Positions 1 through 5,981 of a DNA stretch of 5,981 nucleotides are shown piece by piece; the first letter of the stretch is position 1; the number at the start of each line of letters is the position of its first letter. Both the position numbers and the translations under genes were made by a program. The notes beneath the pieces are model-generated. The model ran no database searches. It saw nothing but the letters and a program-made list of their open reading frames with translations, and was not told where the DNA came from. The stretch comes from Clostridia bacterium (GTDB lineage Bacteria > Bacillota > Clostridia > HGM11327), in NCBI GenBank assembly GCA_017935525.1, contig JAGBHJ010000059.1, forward strand, positions 1 through 5,981. Direction: 5' to 3'.

Positions 1-1
1 C

Positions 2-3000
2 CCCATGAGAGATGTGGAGGAGGGTCCTGATCTTGTTATTGTTGAGGGTGAGGTATTCAGCGTTGACTTCCGTGTGACAAAGACGGGCAAGACCATAGTA
101 TCTTTTGAGTTTACGGATAGGACAAACTCCCTTAAGGGTAAGCTTTTTGCGGACGATAAGACCCTGCCCCCTGTAAAAGAGGCGGTGGTGCCCGGTAAGT
201 GTGTAAAGGTCAGAGGCGAGTACGTTTTTGACAGCTATGCAAAGGAGCCGGTTTTTAACGTCAAGGCTATGTTCCCCAAGCAGAGCTTTGCCAGAATGGA
301 TACGTACGACGAAAAGCGTGTGGAGCTTCACGCTCACACGGTAATGAGTGCATACGACGGCATGATAGAGCCAAAGGACCTTGTAAAAAGGGCTATGTCG
401 TGGGGGCACAAGGCGATTGCCATTACCGATCACGGCGTGCTGCAGGCAAACCCCGACGCATTTGAGGCTGCCGCAAAAAATCCCGATTTTAACGTGTTAT
501 TCGGTTGCGAGGGTTACCTTATTGACGACGTTACGGGCTTGATACGCGGCGTTGAGGGACGACTTGACGAGGCTGAATTTGTTGCCTTTGATATAGAGAC
601 CACGGGTCTTGACAAAAAGACCGAAACAATTATAGAGATTGGCGCCGTAAAGATGAAAAACGGCGAGATAATCGATAAATTTGATACATTTGTTGATCCC
701 GAGCGCTTTATTTCCTACGAAATAACACAGCTGACGGGTATCACAAACGAAATGGTGGCAGGCCAGCCAACAATAGACGCCGCATTGCTTAAGTTCAAGG
801 AGTTTATAGGTGATTGCGTGCTTGTGGCGCACAATGCATCCTTTGACATGGGCTTTATACGCAGTGCTGCCGCAAAGCTGGGTATAAAAATACATAACAG
901 AAGCCTTGATACTTTGGTGCTTTCCCGTGCGCTGGTCACGGAGACAAAAAAGCATACTTTGGACGTTATTGCAACGTATTTTAAGATAGACCAGACATCC
1001 CACCACAGGGCGGACGACGATGCTTACGTGTGCGGACAAATATTCGAACGTCTGTTAGGTATAATGAAGAAGGATGGAGTGGAAACCTTTGACGACCTGA
1101 ACAGATACTTCGCTAAGAATTTTGAGAACAGACTGCCAAATTATCATATCGTTATACTTGCTCTTAACAAGGACGGTATGTTCAATCTTAACAAGATAGT
1201 TTCCGAGGCGCATCTGAAGCACTACTTCAAGCGCCCCAGAATACCGAGATCCCTGCTGGATGAAAACAGAGGCAACCTTATCGTCGGCTCTGCGTGCGAT
1301 GCAGGTGAGCTTTATGAGCTGATACTCAATAACGCAAAGGATGAAGTTATAAGTTCTGCCGCAGAGTATTACGATTATCTTGAGATCCAGCCCCTTGGCA
1401 ATACACAGCATCTTATAGACGACGGTAGCGTGAGAGATGTTGAGGACCTTAAGAGCATAAACAAAAAGATTGTTTCCGTGGCAAAGGAGCTGGGCAAGCC
1501 CTTTGTTGCAACGGGTGACGTCCACTTTATGGAGCCGGAGGATGATATCTTCCGAGGCATCATCATGTCTGCAAAGGGCTTTGAGGATGCGGATAACCAG
1601 GCGCCCCTTTACTTCAGGACCACAAACGAGATGATGGAGGAATTCAGCTATCTGGGTGCGGAGGATTGCCACAAGGCGGTTATCGATCATCCCAACGCTA
1701 TTGCGGCGCTGTCTGAAAAATACAAGCTGATGCCTGACCACCTTGTTGCGCCCGACCTTCCCGGTGCAAAGGAGGAGATCATAAATACTTCGTGGGAGAG
1801 AGCTCACGAGATATACGGCGAGCATATTCCGGAGCTTATAGAGGCAAGAATAAACAAGGAGCTTAACTCCATAATCAACAACGGATATCAGGTGCTTTAC
1901 CTTACCGCAAGAAAGCTGGTGCTGAAATCCAATTCTGACGGTTATCTGGTAGGCTCCCGTGGCTCTGTTGGTGCATCCTACGTTGCATACCTAACGGGTA
2001 TTACTGAGGTCAACGCACTTGAAGCTCACTATCTTTGCGACAAGTGCAAGCACGTTGATTTTGACGTGCCGCCTCACGCCTGCGCATTTGACCTTGGGGA
2101 GAGGGAGTGCCCCAACTGCCATATTCCAATGTTAAAGCACGGTCTGGATATGCCCTTTGAGGTGTTCCTTGGCTTTAAGGGTGACAAGGTCCCCGATATT
2201 GACTTGAACTTCTCCGGTGAATATCAGAACAAGATCCACAGACATACGGAGCTTTTGTTCGGCAAGGAAAACGTGTTTAAGGCGGGCACTATATCCATGA
2301 TACAGGATAAGACCGCATACGGCATAGTGAAGAAATACCTTGAGGAGCACAACAAGACAGTTACATCTGCCGAGATGAATCGCCTTGTAAAGGGCTGTAC
2401 AGGCATCAAGCGAACCACAGGTCAACACCCTGCGGGCATGGTAGTAGTGCCAAAGGACAGAAGCATATACGAGTTTACTGCCCTCCAGCACCCTGCTGAC
2501 GATACGGAATCCGTGGTTACCACCACCCATTACGACTTTAACTTTATCCACGATACTCTGGTAAAGCTGGACCTGCTGGGTCATGACGGACCTACGCTGC
2601 TTAAGATGCTGGGCGACCTTTCGGGAGTCATTATAAACGATATCCCTGCGGCGGACAAAAAGACCATGTCCTTGTTCTATACGGACGAGGCTTTGGAGCT
2701 GAAATTTGGTGAGTTGTTTATGCCGATCGGTACGTTGGGTATTCCCGAGTACAATACGCCGTTTTTGCGACAGATCTTGCTGAAGGTACAGCCAAAGACC
2801 TTTGACGAGCTGATAAGTATCAACGGTCTGTCCCACGGCGAGGGTATTTGGATCGGTAACGGCCTTGATCTGGTGGAAAGCGGAACCGTGCCCTTTTCCG
2901 ACGTTGTTGCTTACCGTGAGCAGATAATGTTTAAGCTGATCGGCTGGGGGCTTGACCCAAAAATGTCCTTTGACGTTATGGAAAGCGTCAGAAAGGGTAA

Positions 3001-3616
3001 GGGCATGAAGCCCGAGTGGATAGAAGCAATGCACGAAAAGGATGTGCCTCAGTGGTTTATAGATTCGTGTCTTAAAATAGGATACCTGTTCCCGAAGCCC
3101 CATGCGGCGGCTTATGCGCAGATGTCGTACAGAATAGCCTACTTTAAGGTGCATTATCCGCTGGCGTTCTATGCTACGTATTTTACCATCAAGGCGCCCG
3201 ATTTTGACGGCAGCCTGGGTATCCAAGGCTTGGATGCTATCAAAAAGCACTTTATAGAGATAAAGGAGCTGGGAAAGGATGCCGCGCCAAAGGATCAGAA
3301 TATGCAGCCCCATATCGAAACTGCCTACGAGATGTATTGCAGAGGATATAAGTTCTATCCCGTTGATCTGATGAAGTCCCACGGTACAAAGTATACCCTT
3401 GAGGAAGACGGAATAAGGATACCCTTGAGTGGTCTGCCGGGCGTGCCCGCATCAATGGCGGAGGCAATATATAACGCCAGGGTAGAGGGTGGCGAGTTTA
3501 TGTCCGTGGATGACTTAAGAAAGCGCTCGGGCGTGGGCAAGAGTGTCATAGAGGTTCTCAAGAACAACGGTGTTCTTGTTGGACTTTCGGAAACCTCACA
3601 GATAGAATTGTTCTGA
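2..3616 (+). CDS. polC: DNA polymerase III alpha subunit, PolC type (5' partial)
   Basis: PolC is the replicative DNA polymerase of Gram-positive bacteria, with built-in 3'-5' proofreading. Residues are numbered from the Met codon at position 5. An OB-fold region (about 8-92) is followed by a PHP domain with H109-x-H111, D118, D142-H143, E169 and, after the inserted exonuclease, D505/H507. The DEDDh exonuclease has D196, E198, D281, H334 and D339. Next come a zinc-finger-like Cys set (C678, C681, C702, C705) and the polymerase motif PDIDLNFSGEYQ (D731, D733), with a third likely catalytic Asp at D856 in KLDLLGH. A helix-hairpin-helix-like stretch (GLPGVP) precedes the C-terminal QIELF (1199-1203), a beta-clamp-binding pentapeptide. 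The frame is open to the left edge, and from memory the Bacillus subtilis protein (about 1437 residues) has some 230 more N-terminal residues, so the Met at 5 is internal and the true start is upstream. No terminator follows the stop. Identity is very secure. Confidence 0.98.
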   Translation, partial: PMRDVEEGPDLVIVEGEVFSVDFRVTKTGKTIVSFEFTDRTNSLKGKLFADDKTLPPVKEAVVPGKCVKVRGEYVFDSYAKEPVFNVKAMFPKQSFARMDTYDEKRVELHAHTVMSAYDGMIEPKDLVKRAMSWGHKAIAITDHGVLQANPDAFEAAAKNPDFNVLFGCEGYLIDDVTGLIRGVEGRLDEAEFVAFDIETTGLDKKTETIIEIGAVKMKNGEIIDKFDTFVDPERFISYEITQLTGITNEMVAGQPTIDAALLKFKEFIGDCVLVAHNASFDMGFIRSAAAKLGIKIHNRSLDTLVLSRALVTETKKHTLDVIATYFKIDQTSHHRADDDAYVCGQIFERLLGIMKKDGVETFDDLNRYFAKNFENRLPNYHIVILALNKDGMFNLNKIVSEAHLKHYFKRPRIPRSLLDENRGNLIVGSACDAGELYELILNNAKDEVISSAAEYYDYLEIQPLGNTQHLIDDGSVRDVEDLKSINKKIVSVAKELGKPFVATGDVHFMEPEDDIFRGIIMSAKGFEDADNQAPLYFRTTNEMMEEFSYLGAEDCHKAVIDHPNAIAALSEKYKLMPDHLVAPDLPGAKEEIINTSWERAHEIYGEHIPELIEARINKELNSIINNGYQVLYLTARKLVLKSNSDGYLVGSRGSVGASYVAYLTGITEVNALEAHYLCDKCKHVDFDVPPHACAFDLGERECPNCHIPMLKHGLDMPFEVFLGFKGDKVPDIDLNFSGEYQNKIHRHTELLFGKENVFKAGTISMIQDKTAYGIVKKYLEEHNKTVTSAEMNRLVKGCTGIKRTTGQHPAGMVVVPKDRSIYEFTALQHPADDTESVVTTTHYDFNFIHDTLVKLDLLGHDGPTLLKMLGDLSGVIINDIPAADKKTMSLFYTDEALELKFGELFMPIGTLGIPEYNTPFLRQILLKVQPKTFDELISINGLSHGEGIWIGNGLDLVESGTVPFSDVVAYREQIMFKLIGWGLDPKMSFDVMESVRKGKGMKPEWIEAMHEKDVPQWFIDSCLKIGYLFPKPHAAAYAQMSYRIAYFKVHYPLAFYATYFTIKAPDFDGSLGIQGLDAIKKHFIEIKELGKDAAPKDQNMQPHIETAYEMYCRGYKFYPVDLMKSHGTKYTLEEDGIRIPLSGLPGVPASMAEAIYNARVEGGEFMSVDDLRKRSGVGKSVIEVLKNNGVLVGLSETSQIELF

Positions 3617-3631
3617 ACTGTTAATAAAAAG

Positions 3632-3649
3632 TTTACAATTAGATGTAAA
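3632..3649. repeat. AT-rich inverted repeat between polC and the rplS promoter
   Basis: TTTACA and TGTAAA form a perfect 6-bp inverted repeat around a 6-base loop, 7 bases upstream of the rplS -35 box. No T-run follows on the + strand, so it is not a convincing polC terminator. It could be an operator, an AT-rich upstream promoter element, or chance in AT-rich intergenic DNA. The pairing is visible; any function is a guess. Confidence 0.25.
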
Positions 3650-3656
3650 ATATCGC

Positions 3657-3685
3657 TTGCACAAAAATGGGTTTTGTGGTATAAT
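3657..3685 (+). promoter_or_regulatory. sigma-A-type promoter of rplS
   Basis: TTGCAC (3657-3662) and a perfect TATAAT (3680-3685) are separated by exactly 17 bases. A TG one base before the -10 box (TGGTATAAT) makes it an extended -10 promoter. Transcription should start near 3692, about 70 bases before the rplS start codon. Such a near-consensus promoter fits the high expression of a ribosomal protein and makes rplS independent of polC transcription. Confidence 0.9.
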
Positions 3686-3699
3686 ACGTCTGTTAAATA

Positions 3700-3755
3700 C
3701 GGATGGTCCGCTGCGGTCACGACACTCGCATGAACATCTAAGAGTTAAGGAGGTG
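3700..3755 (+). ncRNA. probable ribosomal protein L19 leader (cis-regulatory RNA)
   Basis: The rplS 5' untranslated region folds into a plausible two-part stem. An outer helix pairs GGATG (3701-3705) with CATCT (3735-3739), including one G-U pair. An inner helix pairs TGCG (3712-3715) with CGCA (3727-3730). The unpaired sides GTCCGC and TGAA lie between the two helices, and the ribosome binding site AAGGAGGTG follows directly. This placement and arrangement match what I recall of the L19 leader family found upstream of rplS in Firmicutes, thought to let L19 repress its own synthesis. The pairing is read from the sequence. The family assignment is from memory, and autoregulation is inferred from the family. 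Confidence 0.75.
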
Positions 3756-3761
3756 GGAATT

Positions 3762-4106
3762 ATGGATATTATGAGAGAGATCGTAAAAGAGCAGCTCAAG
3801 GAAAATATCACTCCTTTCAGCGTTGGTGATACAGTTAAGGTATTCGCTAAGGTTGTAGAAGGTAACAGAGAGAGAATCCAGGTATTCGAGGGTATTGTTA
3901 TTTCCCGTCAGAATGCCGGCATCAACGAGACATTCACAGTAAGAAAGATCGCTTACGGTTGTGGCGTTGAAAGATGCTTCCCTGTACATTCCCCACGAAT
4001 TGATCACATTGAAGTGGTTAAGTATGGTCGTGTGAGAAGAGCTAAGCTTTACTATTTGAGAGATCGCGTTGGTAAGGCAGCAAAGGTTAAGGAAAAGAAG
4101 AACTAA
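3762..4106 (+). CDS. rplS: 50S ribosomal protein L19
   Basis: This encodes a 114-residue protein, the usual length for bacterial L19 (bL19), a large-subunit protein near the interface with the 30S subunit. Family hallmarks are present in order: an N-terminal helix (VKEQLKENITPF), GDTVKVFAKVVEGNRERIQ, FEGIVISR, ETFTVRKIAYGCGVER, FPVHSPRI, and the basic tail VRRAKLYYLRDRVGKAAKVK. The ATG at 3762 is chosen because AAGGAGGTG (3747-3755) lies just ahead of it, with GGAGG 8 bases upstream, and because the N-terminus then aligns with known L19 proteins. A longer in-frame start at 3657 would fall inside the promoter and is rejected. In many Firmicutes rplS sits with rimM and trmD. Here it is a single-gene transcription unit between its own promoter and terminator, probably controlled by the leader in front of it. 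Confidence 0.98.
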   Translation: MDIMREIVKEQLKENITPFSVGDTVKVFAKVVEGNRERIQVFEGIVISRQNAGINETFTVRKIAYGCGVERCFPVHSPRIDHIEVVKYGRVRRAKLYYLRDRVGKAAKVKEKKN

Positions 4107-4132
4107 TTCATTCTTCTGAAAGAGACAAACAG

Positions 4133-4172
4133 AGCCATCGTACGGTCAGACCGTTGCGGTGGCTTTTGTTTT
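4133..4172 (+). terminator. intrinsic terminator of rplS
   Basis: An 8-bp outer stem pairs AGCCATCG (4133-4140) with CGGTGGCT (4157-4164), with one T-G wobble. It is stacked on an inner 5-bp stem, ACGGT/ACCGT, with a 3-base CAG loop. The T-rich tail TTTTGTTTT follows at once (overlapping the last stem base). It ends the rplS transcript 27 bases after the stop codon and separates it from the downstream gene. Confidence 0.93.
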
Positions 4173-4186
4173 ACCTCAAATTGTCG

Positions 4187-4200
4187 ATAATGTGTATTAT
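4187..4200. repeat. short palindrome upstream of the secreted-protein promoter
   Basis: ATAAT and ATTAT form a perfect 5-bp inverted repeat around GTGT, 15 bases upstream of the predicted -35 box of the next gene. It could be a regulator binding site, but it is short and AT-rich and may be chance. Confidence 0.2.
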
Positions 4201-4214
4201 TGGCAAAAAAACAG

Positions 4215-4243
4215 TTGATTTATATGTGATTTTGTGATAAAAT
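4215..4243 (+). promoter_or_regulatory. predicted sigma-A-type promoter of the secreted repeat protein gene
   Basis: TTGATT (4215-4220) and TAAAAT (4238-4243) are separated by 17 bases. TG at 4235-4236 gives an extended -10 (TGATAAAAT). A run of seven A (4205-4211) just ahead of the -35 box could act as an upstream promoter element. Transcription would begin near 4250, leaving a leader of about 34 bases with no obvious structure. The preceding terminator means this gene needs its own promoter. Confidence 0.75.
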
Positions 4244-4271
4244 AAAGGATAAAGAGAAATCAACGGAAAAA

Positions 4272-4277
4272 GGGGAG
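4272..4277 (+). promoter_or_regulatory. ribosome binding site that sets the TTG start
   Basis: GGGGAG ends 6 bases before TTG at 4284, a suitable spacing. No ATG or GTG lies in frame between the upstream in-frame stop (TGA, 4227-4229) and this TTG. The next in-frame ATG, at codon 13, falls in the middle of the signal-peptide hydrophobic core. The TTG is therefore the only start that gives a complete signal peptide. Confidence 0.8.
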
Positions 4278-4283
4278 TTTATT

Positions 4284-5981
4284 TTGAAAAAATATTCTTT
4301 TGTAAAATATATCTTGCTGATGACCTTAGCGGTGGTGGCGCTTTGCCTTATACCGAGGGAACAGGCAAGGGCAGATGGCGGTGCGCTTAAGGTCGATATC
4401 AGCCTTGATTCGTCGTACATATATCAGTACGAAACGGAGTATTATCTTTCATCTGCAAAGAATACTACGGGGGTCAAGTACGTTATCACAAATACTTCCG
4501 ATGCACCCATAAAGCTCAGCGCGGTAAAGATAATAGAAACTCTTACGGGTACAACCTACAGCTACGGCAACACGCTGTACGATTCGAGTATTATGGAGAT
4601 AGCTCCGGGGGAAACTCTTGAGCTGAAGGGTGAGACGTTTACGTTTGCCGCAAAGGACGACGATTTTATGCTGAAGTACGACGTCCAGGTGGCATACACA
4701 AAGGAAAACGAGCTTGGCTACGTTATCCCCTATGTAGAGGAGGATTTTCAGAGCATCCTTGCCGAGGGGCAGGACGGCATAATGTACATAACGAGAGAAA
4801 AGATAAGCCTTTCCGCTATATACAAGACTGTTGGTGTCACGGGCAATCTTTATACGGGAGATACCGTTACGGTACAGCTTGTTCTGACGTCGGACAGCAA
4901 CGTTCCCGTCAGGGGTATCAAGGTGTACGATTCCATATACGGATATCTGGGAGACCTTGAGGAGGTCATGCCGGGTACAACGGTGACATTTACGTCGGAG
5001 ATCCTGGTAATGCAGTCCACTGTGTCAAATGCGTATATTACGTATACGTCTGCTGACTCCTATGCCGCTGATGTTGAAGCTGATTTTTCCGAATCAAAGA
5101 TCAGTATTGCCGTTTCGTTTTACAGCTACGAGCTGGAATTCAGCGTGCTTGCGTCGGAGACCTATATTTCCAAAAATCAAAAGGTTGCGGTTACCTTTAC
5201 AATTATAAACAATGGTACGGGCGACCTTGACAACGTAGTGGTGCTTGACGGTGAAAATAACAGGCTTTTTTCTGTCAGCCTTATAAAAAAGGGCGCAAAA
5301 TACACCAAAACCGTGGAGTATGCGTTCTTCCCGAATAATACGTACGTATATAACTGTATCTCGCCAAGAACAGAAAAGGAATCTGCGGAAGTATCATTTA
5401 AGTCTTTACCGGGTATCAGCTTGTCATATGCATTTGACAAGGGCGTTATGGAATACAAATATCAGGATACCGTAAACGTAGAGTATACAGTCAGCAATGA
5501 CGGCTCCGTGGATGCGGAAAATCTTGTGTTGACTGACAGGGGGCAGACTGTAAAGATAGGCAGACTGACTTCGGGCGAAACAAAGACTGTAACCTTGAGC
5601 TTTACTCTTTCCGAGGCAGAAAACACATTTGCTCCTGTTCTTACGGGTAATTACCGCGATGCGGGTAAGAGCAAGATCAATGAGAGCGCCGCATCAACTA
5701 CGCTGTACGTAGCGGTGCCCGAGTCCTATGCGGACGTGGATTTTTCTTACGTTATAACTCCCGAGATCGTATATAACGGAACGGAAGCGACTGTAACGTA
5801 TACCCTTACTAACAACGGCAACGGAGATCTGACGTCATTCAGCATGGTTATCGTTGAGCTTAACAAGGTGATCGCCAGCGACGGTGTTCTGGCACCGGGG
5901 GAAACAAAGACTTATTCAGTCAATATACTCTGTAATTCTTCGCAAAGCTTTACGTTCAGGCTTTTGGGCAATCACGGCGTA
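4284..5981 (+). CDS. uncharacterised secreted protein with tandem Ig-like (CARDB/COG1361-like) repeats, 3' partial
   Basis: The frame is open for 566 codons from a TTG start to the right edge without a stop. Residues 1-30 form a classic signal peptide: a basic start (KKYSFVK), a hydrophobic core (ILLMTLAVVALCLI) and a signal peptidase I site after A30 (ARA/DGG). The mature part is rich in Val, Thr, Ser and Tyr, acidic, and almost free of cysteine, as expected outside the cell. At least five diverged repeats begin near residues 37, 174, 284, 378 and 485. Each has a leading strand such as ISLSA or VDFSY, a core like VTYTLTNNGNGDL, and later a turn like APGETKTY followed by another strand. This pattern resembles the beta-sandwich modules grouped as CARDB, DUF11 or COG1361. 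The function is unknown; structural, adhesive or envelope roles are only possible guesses. Any sortase motif, transmembrane anchor or catalytic domain would lie beyond the window. Codon use resembles polC (many ATA, GAC and TCC codons), giving no sign of recent transfer. Confidence 0.85.
   Translation, partial: MKKYSFVKYILLMTLAVVALCLIPREQARADGGALKVDISLDSSYIYQYETEYYLSSAKNTTGVKYVITNTSDAPIKLSAVKIIETLTGTTYSYGNTLYDSSIMEIAPGETLELKGETFTFAAKDDDFMLKYDVQVAYTKENELGYVIPYVEEDFQSILAEGQDGIMYITREKISLSAIYKTVGVTGNLYTGDTVTVQLVLTSDSNVPVRGIKVYDSIYGYLGDLEEVMPGTTVTFTSEILVMQSTVSNAYITYTSADSYAADVEADFSESKISIAVSFYSYELEFSVLASETYISKNQKVAVTFTIINNGTGDLDNVVVLDGENNRLFSVSLIKKGAKYTKTVEYAFFPNNTYVYNCISPRTEKESAEVSFKSLPGISLSYAFDKGVMEYKYQDTVNVEYTVSNDGSVDAENLVLTDRGQTVKIGRLTSGETKTVTLSFTLSEAENTFAPVLTGNYRDAGKSKINESAASTTLYVAVPESYADVDFSYVITPEIVYNGTEATVTYTLTNNGNGDLTSFSMVIVELNKVIASDGVLAPGETKTYSVNILCNSSQSFTFRLLGNHGV
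4392..5981 (+). repeat. five diverged protein-level repeats within the secreted protein
   Basis: Approximate repeat starts are at 4392, 4803, 5133, 5415 and 5736, spaced about 137, 110, 94 and 107 codons apart. The matching positions are NTSDAPIKL, SDSNVPVRG, NNGTGDLDN, NDGSVDAEN and NNGNGDLTS, each followed by a turn: APGETLEL, MPGTTVTF, KKGAKYTK, TSGETKTV and APGETKTY. The third is the least regular. The similarity is in the protein only. I saw no DNA-level repetition, so the duplications are old. Confidence 0.7.

Noticed and set aside
5..7. ATG as the start of polC
   Set aside because: The frame stays open to the window edge, there is no ribosome binding site to judge, and the protein would begin in the OB domain, lacking about 230 N-terminal residues normal for PolC.
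2132..3382. 416-codon open frame on the - strand
   Set aside because: It is entirely antisense to the polymerase domain of polC, shows no recognisable domain, and is explained by the codon bias of polC. The same applies to the - strand frames at 497-1039 and 1055-1825.
3632..3649. Intrinsic terminator for polC
   Set aside because: The stem is only 6 A/T-rich base pairs and the following bases are ATATCGC, with no T-run on the + strand.
3657..3761. N-terminal extension of L19 from an upstream ATG
   Set aside because: The only upstream in-frame ATG, at 3729-3731 or earlier, would put coding sequence over the promoter or leader. The strong ribosome binding site and family alignment fix the start at 3762.
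4335..4346. Lipoprotein lipobox around Cys21 of the secreted protein
   Set aside because: The sequence VALC has Leu at the position before Cys where Ala, Gly or Ser is expected. A good signal peptidase I site (ARA/DGG) follows nine residues later.
5177..5458. 93-codon open frame on the - strand
   Set aside because: It lies antisense to the secreted repeat protein, without a convincing ribosome binding site or any recognisable domain.
1..5981. Mobile element, CRISPR array, phage or defence system
   Set aside because: No transposase, integrase, terminal repeats, spaced direct repeats or defence domains were seen. All sequence is accounted for by three genes and short regulatory gaps.

Overview
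The window looks like chromosomal DNA from a low- to mid-GC Gram-positive bacterium of the class Clostridia. I would guess the Oscillospiraceae/Ruminococcaceae, but that placement is an impression from protein divergence and codon use, not a demonstrated result. The main evidence for a Firmicute is a PolC-type replicative polymerase, strong Shine-Dalgarno sites, sigma-A-type promoters with extended -10 elements, and an L19-type leader in front of rplS.

The layout is three genes, all on the + strand. (1) From the left edge to 3616 lies most of polC, the DNA polymerase III alpha subunit. It is cut at its 5' end by the window and contains OB, PHP (split by a DEDDh proofreading exonuclease), zinc-finger, polymerase and C-terminal clamp-binding parts. 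(2) rplS (ribosomal protein L19, 3762-4106) is a self-contained unit with its own promoter (3657-3685), a structured leader likely to be the L19 autoregulatory leader, a strong ribosome binding site and a strong intrinsic terminator (4133-4172). (3) From 4284 to the right edge runs an open frame of 566 codons with no stop. It starts at TTG with a good ribosome binding site, has its own promoter (4215-4243), and encodes a secreted protein with a signal peptide followed by at least five diverged beta-sandwich (Ig-like, CARDB/COG1361-like) repeats. Its 3' end is outside the window.

The first two genes are core replication and translation functions. The third is an uncharacterised cell-surface or secreted protein, transcribed separately, with no evident functional link to the others. 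No mobile element, CRISPR array, tRNA or rRNA was seen. I found no convincing new biological system. The parts most worth a second look are the unrecognised TTG-start secreted repeat protein, the L19 leader, and several unusual residues in otherwise conserved PolC motifs.
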